Source of the DNA: Leptolyngbya sp. FACHB-321
Lineage (GTDB): Bacteria; Cyanobacteriota; Cyanobacteriia; Leptolyngbyales; Leptolyngbyaceae
DNA: 64,000 nucleotides
NCBI RefSeq assembly: GCF_014695975.1
Contig: NZ_JACJPI010000090.1
Coordinates: 62,001 to 126,000 of the forward strand
Direction: 5' to 3'
Shown here: positions 36,943-45,438 of the stretch, one piece after another
Layout: each line of letters starts with the position of its first letter
How positions within the stretch are numbered: position 1 is the stretch's first letter
Notes under the pieces: generated by a model
What the model saw: the letters and a program-made list of their open reading frames with translations, nothing else
What the model was told of the DNA's origin: nothing
Database searches by the model: none
Position numbers and translations under genes: made by a program

Positions 36943-37566
36943 ATGAAAATTAACCTTGATACGCCAGCAGAGGAAGTCCAGATTCAAATTATTCCGTTGA
37001 TTGACGTCATCTTCTGCATTCTGACGTTTTTTATTTTGGCGGCGCTCCAGCTCACTCGTCAGCAAGGCATCAACATCGATCTACCCACTGCTACAACGGG
37101 CACGCCACAGATGCGGCAGATGTTAGTGGTAACAGTAAATGCGGCAGGGCAAACGTTTATTGATAAGCAATTGATCGATCGCACACAGCTTTATCAGCAG
37201 CTACAGGATTATCGCCAGAAAAACCCAGCTGGACTGTTGGTACTCAATGCGTCCCAGACAGCGTTTTATAACGATGTGGTGCAAATTTTGGATGTGATGC
37301 GACAGGTTGGGGGCGATCGGGTCGCACTAGCAACCCAGCCAGCTGAAGCTAATCAGCCTCCTGGCTCAACGCCTGCTCCAACTGCTCCAACAGCTACCCC
37401 CAATACTGTTACGCCGACACCTGATCCGTTTAGCATCTTTAGTACACCCACTCCAAATCAAACGCTTGATCCAGGGCAGTATCAGTTCCCGCCTGCGTCT
37501 GGACAATCTGGACAACCTTCTGGTAACAGCATTCCTGGTACTCCTGCACCCAGGACGAGTCCCTAA
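36943..37566 (+). CDS. exbD: ExbD/TolR-family biopolymer transport protein
   Basis: The product has 207 residues. The single N-terminal helix IIPLIDVIFCILTFFILAALQL includes the conserved Asp of the proton path (PLIDV). The periplasmic domain follows (VVTVNAAGQTFIDKQ; VLNASQTAFYNDVVQILDVMRQVG). Residues ~135-207 are a Pro/Thr/Ser/Gln-rich extension with no predicted fold, longer than the usual ~140-residue ExbD. It pairs with the ExbB-like protein upstream. No TonB or receptor gene is in the window, so the energised partner is unknown. Confidence 0.9.
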   Translation: MKINLDTPAEEVQIQIIPLIDVIFCILTFFILAALQLTRQQGINIDLPTATTGTPQMRQMLVVTVNAAGQTFIDKQLIDRTQLYQQLQDYRQKNPAGLLVLNASQTAFYNDVVQILDVMRQVGGDRVALATQPAEANQPPGSTPAPTAPTATPNTVTPTPDPFSIFSTPTPNQTLDPGQYQFPPASGQSGQPSGNSIPGTPAPRTSP

Positions 37567-37752
37567 GGAAGCGATCCCTAGCTTTCGGCTGCTAAGGATC
37601 TAAAGAGTTAACGTTTAACCGCTAATCTGTTCCTTTGTGTTGAGGTAGGGTTCTTACTCTTGGTACACATCCTTATAGCCTTTCACCATTAATGTTTGAG
37701 TATCGGTGAGCTAACAAGTCTTGCCGCCAAACTAGCTGAGAGGTCACGTGTG

Positions 37753-38277
37753 ATGAATAACGACAACCTTAGAAAAACTAATGAGCCTGATGCCAATCTT
37801 GATCCGCTGACAGGTCAGACAGGTGCTCATCCAGTTGGCACTGGTGTTGGCGCGGCTGGAGCAGGTGCTGCTGGGGCGGCAATTGGTGGCGCAGTCGGTG
37901 GACCAGTTGGTGCTGTGGTCGGCGCAGTCGTTGGCGCAGTCAGCGGCGGGTTAGCAGGTAAAGGTGTAGCTGAACGGGTCAACCCTACAGTCGAAGATGC
38001 TTATTGGCGTGAACACTATGCGTCTCGCCCTTACGTTGAACCAGACCACGACTATACTGACTACGAACCTGCTTATCGCACTGGTTATGAAGGTTATTCA
38101 AGCCATTCTGATCGTGGCTTGACATATGATCAAGCTGAACCTACTCTGCGCCAAAGTTACGAAGAACGTCATGGCGGCAAAGGCTTGGCATGGGAAAAGG
38201 CAAAGCATGCTACTCGTGATGCATGGGATCGAGCAGAACGGGCAATTCCTGGTGACGCAGATCACGATGGCAAATAG
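37753..38277 (+). CDS. Glycine-zipper protein with acidic/aromatic C-terminal half
   Basis: The product has 174 residues from the ATG at 37753, supported by GAGAGG upstream; the frame is open to 37696. Residues ~33-72 are a Gly/Ala glycine zipper (GAAGAGAAGAAIGGAVGGPVG, then AVVGAVVGAVSGGLAG), able to insert in membranes. The remainder carries EDAYWREHYASRPYVEPDHDYTDYEPAYRTGYEG and a YDQAEPTLRQSYEERHGG block seen in other bacterial stress-related proteins of this type. The function is unknown. It is followed by a strong terminator. Confidence 0.8.
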   Translation: MNNDNLRKTNEPDANLDPLTGQTGAHPVGTGVGAAGAGAAGAAIGGAVGGPVGAVVGAVVGAVSGGLAGKGVAERVNPTVEDAYWREHYASRPYVEPDHDYTDYEPAYRTGYEGYSSHSDRGLTYDQAEPTLRQSYEERHGGKGLAWEKAKHATRDAWDRAERAIPGDADHDGK

Positions 38278-38662
38278 AACATCGTTTAACGATCGTAGCT
38301 AGCGAGTAACCCTCGCCCATAGCAGATTGCTGTTAAGCAAGAGACTACTAAACCTCAGTGCGTTTAGTAGTCTTTTTGTTGTGCATTAAAAACAGTTTGC
38401 CCCACGGCTATTGCCTTTGCAGCTATTTAGAGTAGTTAATCTCGCAAACTGCCCACTTTAAACATCTGAATAGGATTCACAATCGTATCTTTATTAACTA
38501 CATTAAGAAACGTTTCGACGCGTGGATGCTACTAGACGATCGCTCTGTCTAATCTGGGCTGTTGCCATACTAGCAACCGTGCCTAGATGACAAAAAGCCA
38601 ATCGTTTTGCTTCTACATTGCGTTGAAACATTACCCAATTGAGTTTGGTGGAGGAGTAACCG
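38278..38662. other. Intergenic region upstream of the cellulose synthase-like gene
   Basis: 385 bases. The first 100 bases contain the terminator of the glycine-zipper gene. The rest is promoter space; GGAGGAG at about 38650-38656 is the ribosome-binding site for the gene starting at 38663. No other element was recognised. Confidence 0.55.
38342..38377 (+). terminator. Strong intrinsic terminator
   Basis: AGACTACTAAAC (38342-38353) pairs perfectly with GTTTAGTAGTCT (38362-38373) around an 8-base loop and is followed by a run of T. It lies 65 bases after the glycine-zipper gene. Confidence 0.9.
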
Positions 38663-41116
38663 ATGGCGATCTCTCAAGTTAAGCATCAAGCTTCAAAAGG
38701 CTTTAAGCAGCAATTTCGTCCTCGTACAGCAACGTTGGTGCTTTTTGGTACGGTCATGCTGGCAGCGGGAGTTTGCGCTGCCTGGTTTGCCAGAGAAGGT
38801 AGCATCGATCGTATCTTTGCTCGACTGAACTGGCTGCAAGAGTCCCCACCGTTGTGGGTGGGTGTGCCGATGCTGGCAATGCATTACCTACTGGCACCAA
38901 CAGTCATCCTCTTGCTAGTCGCTTTAGTGGTCATGCGGGTGTCTCCAGAACCCCGCCGTTGGTCGCGGACGATCGTAGTCGGCATTTTATTGACGTTGAC
39001 GTTTCGGTACATTGCATGGCGATCGCTATCAACCCTCAACCTTGCTGATCCGCTCAATGGCGTGTTTAGTCTGGGCTTGTTTCTGTTAGAGATGCTTATG
39101 TTGGTTGGTGGCATCATTCAACTTTTTTTGATGCTGCGGATTAAAGACCGTCGACGCGAAGCCGATCGTCACGCTGTTGCTGTTTTAGAAGGACGGTTCA
39201 CCCCGACGGTAGCGATTTTAGTACCGACCTATAACGAGCCAGTGTTCATCGTGCGGCGCACAATCATGGGTTGTCAGGCGATGGACTATCCTCACAAGCG
39301 GATTTATTTGCTAGACGACACGCGGCGACCCGAAATGCAGGCGCTGGCAGCATCACTCGGCTGTGAGTACATTGCGCGACCAAACAACCACTATGCTAAA
39401 GCAGGGAATTTAAACTACGCATTGTCAAGCACACCAGAAGGACTGCCTCGGACTCAGGGTGACCTCATTGCCGTATTTGATGCTGACTTTGTACCTACTC
39501 GTAACTTTCTCACGCGCACAGTGGGCTTCTTTCAGGATGGACAGGTTGCCCTGGTGCAAACACCGCAGAGTTTCTATAATCCTGACCCGATCGCCCATAA
39601 TCTTGGGTTAGAAGACATTCTGATACCAGAAGAAGAAGTCTTTTATCGACAAATTCAGCCAATTCGAGATGGGGCTGGGGGCGTGATTTGTGCAGGCACA
39701 TCGTTTGTAGTGCGGCGCAGCGCCCTTCAAGAAGTTGGGGGCTTTGTCACAAACTCATTGAGTGAAGATTATTTCACAGGCATTCGGCTGGCAGCGCAAG
39801 GCTATCAACTACTGTACCTGGATGAAAAACTGAGTGCAGGCTTGGCAGCAGACAATATGGCGGCTCACGCGGCGCAAAGACTCCGCTGGGCACGCGGTAC
39901 ACTCCAGGCATTTTTTATTGAAGCCAATCCCCTGACCATTCCCGGACTCAAACCGCTGCAACGTCTGGCGCATCTGGAAGGTTTGCTGAGTTGGTTTACC
40001 AGCATTTCGCGCGTGGGCTATCTAATGGTGCCGCTAGCATTTTCATTTCTGGGCGTGATTCCATTGCGGGCAACGCTGGAGGAGGTGCTGTATTTCTTCT
40101 TGCCCTACTATGTGGTGCAGCTCACGCTTTTTTCGTGGCTTAACCACCACTCACGATCAGCATTGCTCTCGGATATCTATTCACTGGTATTAACGTTTCC
40201 CCTAGCGATGACGGTGATTCAGGTTATGCTAAGTCCCTTCTCTAAGGGCTTCAACGTGACACCAAAGGGCACTGCGAGCGATCGCTATTCCTTTAACTGG
40301 AACCTGGCATTGCCCCTCATCGTACTGTTTGTGATGACCGCTATTAGCCTATGGCGCAATCTTGGTCTGTGTCTGGTAAGTGGCTGGTCAGTCACCGTTG
40401 CGCCAGAGCTGAAAGGGTTGGGGCTAGGTTGGCTCTGGAGTGGCTATAACCTGGTGATGATCGGAATCGCGCTGCTGATTTTGTTAGATGTTCCTAAACC
40501 TGACCCCAATGACTGGTTTGATTTGCGCCGGACTGTGCGGATGAGCCTGCTGCCGTCGATCGACGAGTATGCAACGACAGAAAGGCAGCCACGTAAGGAT
40601 ATAACCAACATTGCAGCCGGAAACTGGGGAGCATATCCTAGGGCAACCTATGGCGGCGATGCTACAAGTACTCCCATTGCTGCTCACCCGTCTCCCCGTC
40701 CCCTCTCTCTTTCTCCTCTCGCCTCTCCCCTTACCCTCTGGGGCGTTACCACAATGATTTCTGAAGGTGGAGCCGAAGTCGCTCTGACGCAAGCAGGCTT
40801 CCCGACGTTGAGAGCAGAAGACACGCTGCCGATAACGCTAGAAATTATGGAAGTAGGCTTGACGCTGCAAGGTGTAGCAGTTCGCAGCCGTGTCAAAGAT
40901 GAGTTTCCGACGGTGCGGGTTGTGTTTGAGCCGATGAATTTGCAACAGCAGCGTTGTTTAGTGGAAATGTTGTACTGCCGTCCGGGGCAGTGGAAGCGAC
41001 GTAAAACACCTGGAGAGTGGCAATCGTTGCTCCTGCTGTTCAAAATTTTGCTGAAACCACGAGTGTTGTTCGAGCGCACGATCGATGTCCGAGCAATCGA
41101 GGTAGCAAAAGGTTAG
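38663..41116 (+). CDS. BcsA-like cellulose synthase catalytic subunit (GT2) with degenerate PilZ end
   Basis: The product has 817 residues. Membrane helices lie at ~22-42, 68-92, 102-118 and 135-158. The GT2 core has LLDDTRR (DD at 218-219), VFDADF (273-275), SEDYFTG (TED-type motif, 367-369) and QRLRW (405-409), followed by more membrane helices to ~640. This matches bacterial cellulose synthases that polymerise UDP-glucose and extrude the glucan. The C-terminal ~130 residues align with the PilZ position, but the RxxxR and DxSxxG c-di-GMP motifs are not intact (MISEGG). A pyrimidine-rich repeat is embedded just before it. No bcsB partner is adjacent, as is common in cyanobacteria. Confidence 0.85.
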   Translation: MAISQVKHQASKGFKQQFRPRTATLVLFGTVMLAAGVCAAWFAREGSIDRIFARLNWLQESPPLWVGVPMLAMHYLLAPTVILLLVALVVMRVSPEPRRWSRTIVVGILLTLTFRYIAWRSLSTLNLADPLNGVFSLGLFLLEMLMLVGGIIQLFLMLRIKDRRREADRHAVAVLEGRFTPTVAILVPTYNEPVFIVRRTIMGCQAMDYPHKRIYLLDDTRRPEMQALAASLGCEYIARPNNHYAKAGNLNYALSSTPEGLPRTQGDLIAVFDADFVPTRNFLTRTVGFFQDGQVALVQTPQSFYNPDPIAHNLGLEDILIPEEEVFYRQIQPIRDGAGGVICAGTSFVVRRSALQEVGGFVTNSLSEDYFTGIRLAAQGYQLLYLDEKLSAGLAADNMAAHAAQRLRWARGTLQAFFIEANPLTIPGLKPLQRLAHLEGLLSWFTSISRVGYLMVPLAFSFLGVIPLRATLEEVLYFFLPYYVVQLTLFSWLNHHSRSALLSDIYSLVLTFPLAMTVIQVMLSPFSKGFNVTPKGTASDRYSFNWNLALPLIVLFVMTAISLWRNLGLCLVSGWSVTVAPELKGLGLGWLWSGYNLVMIGIALLILLDVPKPDPNDWFDLRRTVRMSLLPSIDEYATTERQPRKDITNIAAGNWGAYPRATYGGDATSTPIAAHPSPRPLSLSPLASPLTLWGVTTMISEGGAEVALTQAGFPTLRAEDTLPITLEIMEVGLTLQGVAVRSRVKDEFPTVRVVFEPMNLQQQRCLVEMLYCRPGQWKRRKTPGEWQSLLLLFKILLKPRVLFERTIDVRAIEVAKG
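40681..40742 (+). repeat. Pyrimidine-rich repeat embedded in the cellulose synthase-like gene
   Basis: About 60 bases are almost wholly C/T on the plus strand, made of CCCGTCTC/CTCTCTTTCTCC-type words. They encode Pro/Ser/Leu residues ~674-693 without shifting the frame. The composition matches the intergenic C/T elements of this window rather than the flanking gene. Confidence 0.55.
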
Positions 41117-41271
41117 GACGATCATCGTTACAAAGGGATACAAAACTAATTTCTCTTCTGAAAAGCTCAGTAAAATCTTGGAGCCGTTCCCTCGGATTGT
41201 GCAGAAATTGCCGACAACACCGTGATCTCACCTAGATGAATGTAAACAATATGGCAGTAAAATAAGCTCCG

Positions 41272-42378
41272 TTGTGCAAATCAGGTCAAAGCAAAAATTT
41301 CGTGCCATATAATTTCATAACTCTTGACGAATCTGCATCGGTAGATTCGTCGTCTGCTTCAGAAGCATTGCCATTTACGTTACAAGACCTGAGAGCAAGT
41401 ATTCCGGCTTACTGTTTTGAACCCTCTGTTTGGAGGTCGCTTTCATACTTCTTTTTAGATTTGGGGATCATTGCCACTCTGTATGCGATCGCCCACGTTA
41501 TCAATGCCTGGTGGTTCTTTCCTTTTTTCTGGCTGGCACAGGGAACCATGTTTTGGGCACTGTTTGTCGTCGGGCATGATTGCGGTCACGGCTCTTTTTC
41601 ACGCCAAAAGTGGCTGAACAGTCTTATTGGGCACCTCTCGCACACGCCCATTTTGGTGCCGTACCACGGTTGGCGGATCAGTCATCGGACGCATCACCGT
41701 AACACAGGTAACCTTGACACCGACGAAAGCTGGTATCCCGTCTCGCAAGCGAAATACGAGCAAATGCCCTGGTACGAAAAGCTGTTTCGCTTTTATTTAC
41801 CGCTACTTGCTTATCCGATTTATCTGTTTAAGCGCTCGTCCGATCGCCAGGGATCGCACTTTCATCCTGCCAGCGATCTCTTTCGGCCGTCTGAAAAATG
41901 GGATGTGCTGACCAGTACGGCACTATGGACGCTCATGCTTGCCTTCTTAGGTGGCTTAACCTATGCGTATGGCTGGCTCTTTCTGGTGCAGTATTATCTC
42001 GCGCCTTACATTGTCTTCGTGATCTGGCTGGATTTAGTCACCTTCTTGCATCATACCGAGCAAGAGATTCCCTGGTATCGCGGTGATGATTGGTTTTTCT
42101 TGAAGGGCGCGCTTTCGACTATCGATCGCGACTACGGCTTCATCAACGCTATCCATCACGATATCGGTACACATGTGGCGCATCACATTTTTCTGAGTAT
42201 GCCTCATTACCATCTCAAAGCGGCAACCAAAGCAATCAAGCCTATTCTTGGTTCCTATTACCGCAAGTCAGATGAATCTATCTGGAGCAGCTTTGTGAAG
42301 TCTTATCGTACCTGCCGCTTTGTGCCAAATGATGGGTCGCAAGTCTACTATCAAAGCTCGGAACATCAGCAAAACTGA
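41272..42378 (+). CDS. desB: Membrane fatty acid desaturase, probably omega-3 (DesB)
   Basis: The product has about 368 residues. Three histidine boxes are intact: HDCGH (~102-106), HRTHH (~138-142) and HVAHH (~301-305), between hydrophobic helix pairs. LPFTLQDLRASIPAYCFEPSVWRSL and DRDYGFINAIHHDIGTHVAHH are typical of the DesB (delta-15/omega-3) branch. It desaturates glycerolipid-bound acyl chains using ferredoxin. Start problem: an in-frame stop TAA at 41263-41265 precedes, and there is no ATG until well inside the protein, so initiation must use TTG at 41272 or GTG at 41302. The DesA (delta-12) enzyme is the main alternative. Confidence 0.88.
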   Translation: MCKSGQSKNFVPYNFITLDESASVDSSSASEALPFTLQDLRASIPAYCFEPSVWRSLSYFFLDLGIIATLYAIAHVINAWWFFPFFWLAQGTMFWALFVVGHDCGHGSFSRQKWLNSLIGHLSHTPILVPYHGWRISHRTHHRNTGNLDTDESWYPVSQAKYEQMPWYEKLFRFYLPLLAYPIYLFKRSSDRQGSHFHPASDLFRPSEKWDVLTSTALWTLMLAFLGGLTYAYGWLFLVQYYLAPYIVFVIWLDLVTFLHHTEQEIPWYRGDDWFFLKGALSTIDRDYGFINAIHHDIGTHVAHHIFLSMPHYHLKAATKAIKPILGSYYRKSDESIWSSFVKSYRTCRFVPNDGSQVYYQSSEHQQN

Positions 42379-42677
42379 GCCTTAGTGCTTAAGTTTTTTC
42401 GCCAGGCGATCGCGTCGTCCTGCTTAAATACGGCGCGATCGTTCCTCTTTAACAGAAACATTCGTTGGATATTGATACGCTTACTTGCGGTTATTACGCT
42501 AGGCTTTTCAGGTTGAAAATGATCGCCCCAAAACAAGCAGAAGCCGCCAAACAACAGGCAGCGAGCTTTCCCATCTTGCTGCCAAAGTGAAGCCTTAGGC
42601 TCAAATTGTAGAGCAGTTGTTGCCACAGGGCGCATGAGTAATGGCTGTTAAGCGCCGTTGAAACAGGAGATTACCGC

Positions 42678-43430
42678 GTGCAGATTACCAAACGCAACGT
42701 TGAACTGCGGGTAGACGATAGCCTAATGCGAATGTATATTGCCGCGCCCAAGCTAGCAGGGCAGTATCCTGGCATTCTCTTCTACAGCGATATTTACCAA
42801 TTAGGAGGCGCGATCGCTCGTCTAGTCGATCGCCTTTCAGGTTACGGCTATGTCGTAGCGGCTCCTGAAATTTTTCATCGGCTAGAACCAGTAGGCACGG
42901 TCATTGAACCAGATGACTTAGGACGCATGAGAGGTAATGATGCAGCACGGCGCACTGCGATCGCTGACTACGATGCTGATGCTCGTGCTGCGATCGACTG
43001 GCTCAAGCAAGACAGCGCTGTACTACCCAAAAAAATTGGCACAATGGGCTTTTGCATTGGTGGTCATCTGGCCCTTCGCGCTGCCTTTCAGTCAGAAGTC
43101 AAAGCAGCGGTTTGCTGCTATCCAACAGGCGTCCATAATGGCAAGTTAGGTCAAGGCACTGCCGACACACTTCAGCGCCTGAATGAGATCAGCGGTGATG
43201 TACTGCTGGTTTTTGGGACACTGGATACCCATGTACCGGAAGAAGGTCGGCAAGCGATCGACCAGGCACTAGCTCATGCTGGCGTAGCGTACAGGAAACT
43301 GTTGTACGAAGCCGAGCACACCTTTATGCGCGATGATGGTTATCGCTATGACTCAGCAGCAGCGGATGCTGCCTGGGCAGAACTTACAGCCTTCTTGGCA
43401 CAGGTTTTTGGCAAGCAAACCGTTAGCTAA
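42678..43430 (+). CDS. Dienelactone hydrolase family protein
   Basis: The product has 250 residues from a GTG start with AGGAG 9 bases upstream. It has an alpha/beta-hydrolase fold: GTMGFCIGGHLALRAAF carries the nucleophile elbow, with Cys in place of Ser as in true dienelactone hydrolases. FGTLDTHVP gives the Asp and YEAEHTFMRD the His. Members hydrolyse dienelactones or similar esters; the substrate in cyanobacteria is unknown. It is convergent with the 126-residue gene five bases away. The preceding 299 bases contain no supported gene. Confidence 0.9.
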   Translation: MQITKRNVELRVDDSLMRMYIAAPKLAGQYPGILFYSDIYQLGGAIARLVDRLSGYGYVVAAPEIFHRLEPVGTVIEPDDLGRMRGNDAARRTAIADYDADARAAIDWLKQDSAVLPKKIGTMGFCIGGHLALRAAFQSEVKAAVCCYPTGVHNGKLGQGTADTLQRLNEISGDVLLVFGTLDTHVPEEGRQAIDQALAHAGVAYRKLLYEAEHTFMRDDGYRYDSAAADAAWAELTAFLAQVFGKQTVS

Positions 43431-43435
43431 GGTGC

Positions 43436-43816
43436 TTACTGAATTTTGGCTTCAAACGAGCGACAGAAATCTTGCATACCGGTTTTCATCGCAAAAATGG
43501 CGACGGGCGTTGCCAACTTAAGCGGCAGCATGGTGTGTTCAGTCAGGGTTAGGAGAAGGTTGCCTGTTAACCCGTCTTCCAGACTTTCTTTCAGGTCGGC
43601 GCGACAAAGAATGTGTCGCCACTGCTTGGCTAACCCTTCGATCCAGCGATCGTTGGTATCCGGTTCCTGACCCACCTGAATTGCCAGCGCGATCGCTGCA
43701 TCTTCCAGGTCGCCTTCACAGTCCTCAATCTCGTTTAGAGCCGTCAATGCATCGGGATAATCAGCCAGATCAACTCGAAATTGCTCAATCTCTTCTGGTG
43801 TCACAGTGATGGGCAT
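43436..43816 (-). CDS. Conserved hypothetical cyanobacterial protein
   Basis: The product has 126 residues. It is soluble and acidic at the N-terminus (VTPEEIEQFRVDLADYP, then ALNEIEDCEGDLEDAAIALAIQVG), with a more hydrophobic C-terminal half (LTGNLLLTLTEHTMLPLKLATPVAIFAMKTGMQDFC). I recognise it only as a conserved unannotated type. It has no signal peptide and no catalytic motif. It is the most downstream of four small minus-strand genes, spaced 80-175 bases apart. Confidence 0.7.
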   Translation of the reverse strand: MPITVTPEEIEQFRVDLADYPDALTALNEIEDCEGDLEDAAIALAIQVGQEPDTNDRWIEGLAKQWRHILCRADLKESLEDGLTGNLLLTLTEHTMLPLKLATPVAIFAMKTGMQDFCRSFEAKIQ

Positions 43817-43897
43817 AGGTCAGCAAACATTACAGCTTGCGCGATCGTATCACTTTAGAGCCTGACGGTAGCTGCTTTGCAAACGCTGGCGCGGCCG

Positions 43898-44272
43898 CTA
43901 TAGCCCAACCAGTTCACGCGATTCTAAACCTGTCAGCTTTTGAGCGATGGTGAGCCGTGTTTCTAGCTTGGCAACGCTGAACTCATTCCGCAAATGTTCC
44001 AGACGTGCCAGAGCATTCGCCTTCTCGGTTGAGATACGGTTGAGTGCATCCAACCCACGTTGATACTCCTGATTCACCTGAAGCACTTCAAAGCGGCGAG
44101 CCTTGCGCTGGTTATCGTTCTTGAGTGCCGTCTCAAAGGCAACGACCATTTCGGCATTGCCTTCCAGTCGCGCAAGGTGCTGACGCACTTCTGCCATCTG
44201 GTACTCAAATTCGTTCACTGCCTGAGCCGCCTGGGCGATCGCGCTGGGATATTGGCTGAGACTAAGTTTCAT
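43898..44272 (-). CDS. Coiled-coil hypothetical protein
   Basis: The product has 124 residues and is almost entirely helical, with heptad-like spacing from residue ~15 to 110 (VNEFEYQMAEVRQHLARLEG; EYQRGLDALNRISTEKANALARLEHLRN). It probably forms a coiled coil. The family was not recognised. The ending LTIAQKLTGLESRELVGL is well defined. It sits between other small unknown genes on the same strand, which suggests one unit. Confidence 0.65.
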   Translation of the reverse strand: MKLSLSQYPSAIAQAAQAVNEFEYQMAEVRQHLARLEGNAEMVVAFETALKNDNQRKARRFEVLQVNQEYQRGLDALNRISTEKANALARLEHLRNEFSVAKLETRLTIAQKLTGLESRELVGL

Positions 44273-44446
44273 AGAAGTATCCTCAAAAAGTAAGGCATAA
44301 CGAAAAGACGATCGATTAGGAGGCTAATAGGTGAAGTGTCGTTGCCGCTAAAATGAAGCAATCACGTCTAACCGCTTGGTCGATCAGCTTTAAATCGGTG
44401 AGCGGACTGCCAGCTCAGTGCTGCAATGTCATCAAACTAAGACTCT

Positions 44447-44719
44447 TCAGGCAACTAACTCCTTCAGTTGAGGCAGCGGCGCACGATTGGGCAATTCAAT
44501 AGCCGCAGCAACCTGCTTTACTTGCTCAACATCAGCTTTCTCCAACACGCTGACTTCAAGCTTGACTGCAATCAAATAGGACCCAGCTTCCCCTCCTACT
44601 GCTTGGGCAACTAAGGCTGCCAGCGCCGGATGCTCTGCCGTAATAGGGTCACGCAGCGTACAACGCTCCCAGTCGTACTTTGCCTTTGGGTCGAGGTTGA
44701 GAATGTAGTGCTTCGTCAT
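44447..44719 (-). CDS. Small conserved hypothetical protein
   Basis: The product has 90 residues (TKHYILNLDPKAKYDWERCTL at the N-terminus). It has alternating hydrophobic strands and helices and no signal. LEVSVLEKADVEQVKQVAAAIELP suggests a small alpha/beta fold. No function was recognised. The plus-strand sequence around 44735-44760 is AT-rich and may hold its promoter. Confidence 0.6.
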   Translation of the reverse strand: MTKHYILNLDPKAKYDWERCTLRDPITAEHPALAALVAQAVGGEAGSYLIAVKLEVSVLEKADVEQVKQVAAAIELPNRAPLPQLKELVA

Positions 44720-44786
44720 GAGACAAAACCTTAATGGTATATATGTACTATTTTAGTGAATTTTCACGAGAGTTTCAAGCGTAGTT

Positions 44787-45140
44787 TTAGGCTGCGATCG
44801 CCCCTGTTGAAACACCACTGCGATAGGCAGTTTGACCATCTTGTGCCACATTCAACTCAGCATCCCGACGATCCCAATAGGCTAGGGTGCGGGCAAGATC
44901 ACTGCGTCCATGCAGTCTGATTTCGTACGGTTGCGGCATCACCTGGCTACGGCGGATTTGAAACTTGATGCCTCTTCTAGCGAGGCTCTGGGCAAACGTC
45001 TGCGCTTGCTTAAATTGATCAAAGCCGAGGTAGCAAACGTCAGGAGCCGCTCGGAAGGGCGATCGTACTACCAGCACTCTGGGCGACAAATACTGCCCGA
45101 CGCGACCTGGCTGAAAGGAGAAAAACTGACCGACTTGCAT
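44787..45140 (-). CDS. Small hypothetical protein
   Basis: The product has 117 residues from the ATG at 45140, chosen over a TTG two codons earlier because AGGA lies 9-12 bases upstream. GQFFSFQPGRVGQYLSPRVLVVRSPF and GFDQFKQAQTFAQSLARRGIKFQIRRSQ suggest a small alpha/beta protein, perhaps with an SPOR-like helix-strand unit (weak). It is the first of the four small minus-strand genes. Confidence 0.6.
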   Translation of the reverse strand: MQVGQFFSFQPGRVGQYLSPRVLVVRSPFRAAPDVCYLGFDQFKQAQTFAQSLARRGIKFQIRRSQVMPQPYEIRLHGRSDLARTLAYWDRRDAELNVAQDGQTAYRSGVSTGAIAA

Positions 45141-45438
45141 TGGCAAAATCCTGAGTAGCGTCTAGTAAGCTGCGGCGTCAATCTGTTTACTGTTTGTAGT
45201 ACAGGCTGCCAGCCTGCGTAAGCACGATGCCCGTCTACAGTGGTTAAGCTTGCGTCACTTCTACTAGTACGATCGTAGTGAAAAAGCACTACTGTTGGGG
45301 GCGACGATCGTGGGTGAAAACCGCTGTCTGAACCAGCTAGTCCAGCAGCCTTTGAGCTTGTAGGTGAGGTTTACCGCACTCCAGCGATCGTGTGTCATCG
45401 CTTGCTTGATGGCGGTTGTACCCGAACGTTAACCGTGA

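Noticed and set aside
42366-42635. Minus-strand frame between desB and the dienelactone hydrolase gene
   Set aside because: Overlaps the desB stop codon, has no conserved pattern and no ribosome-binding site.
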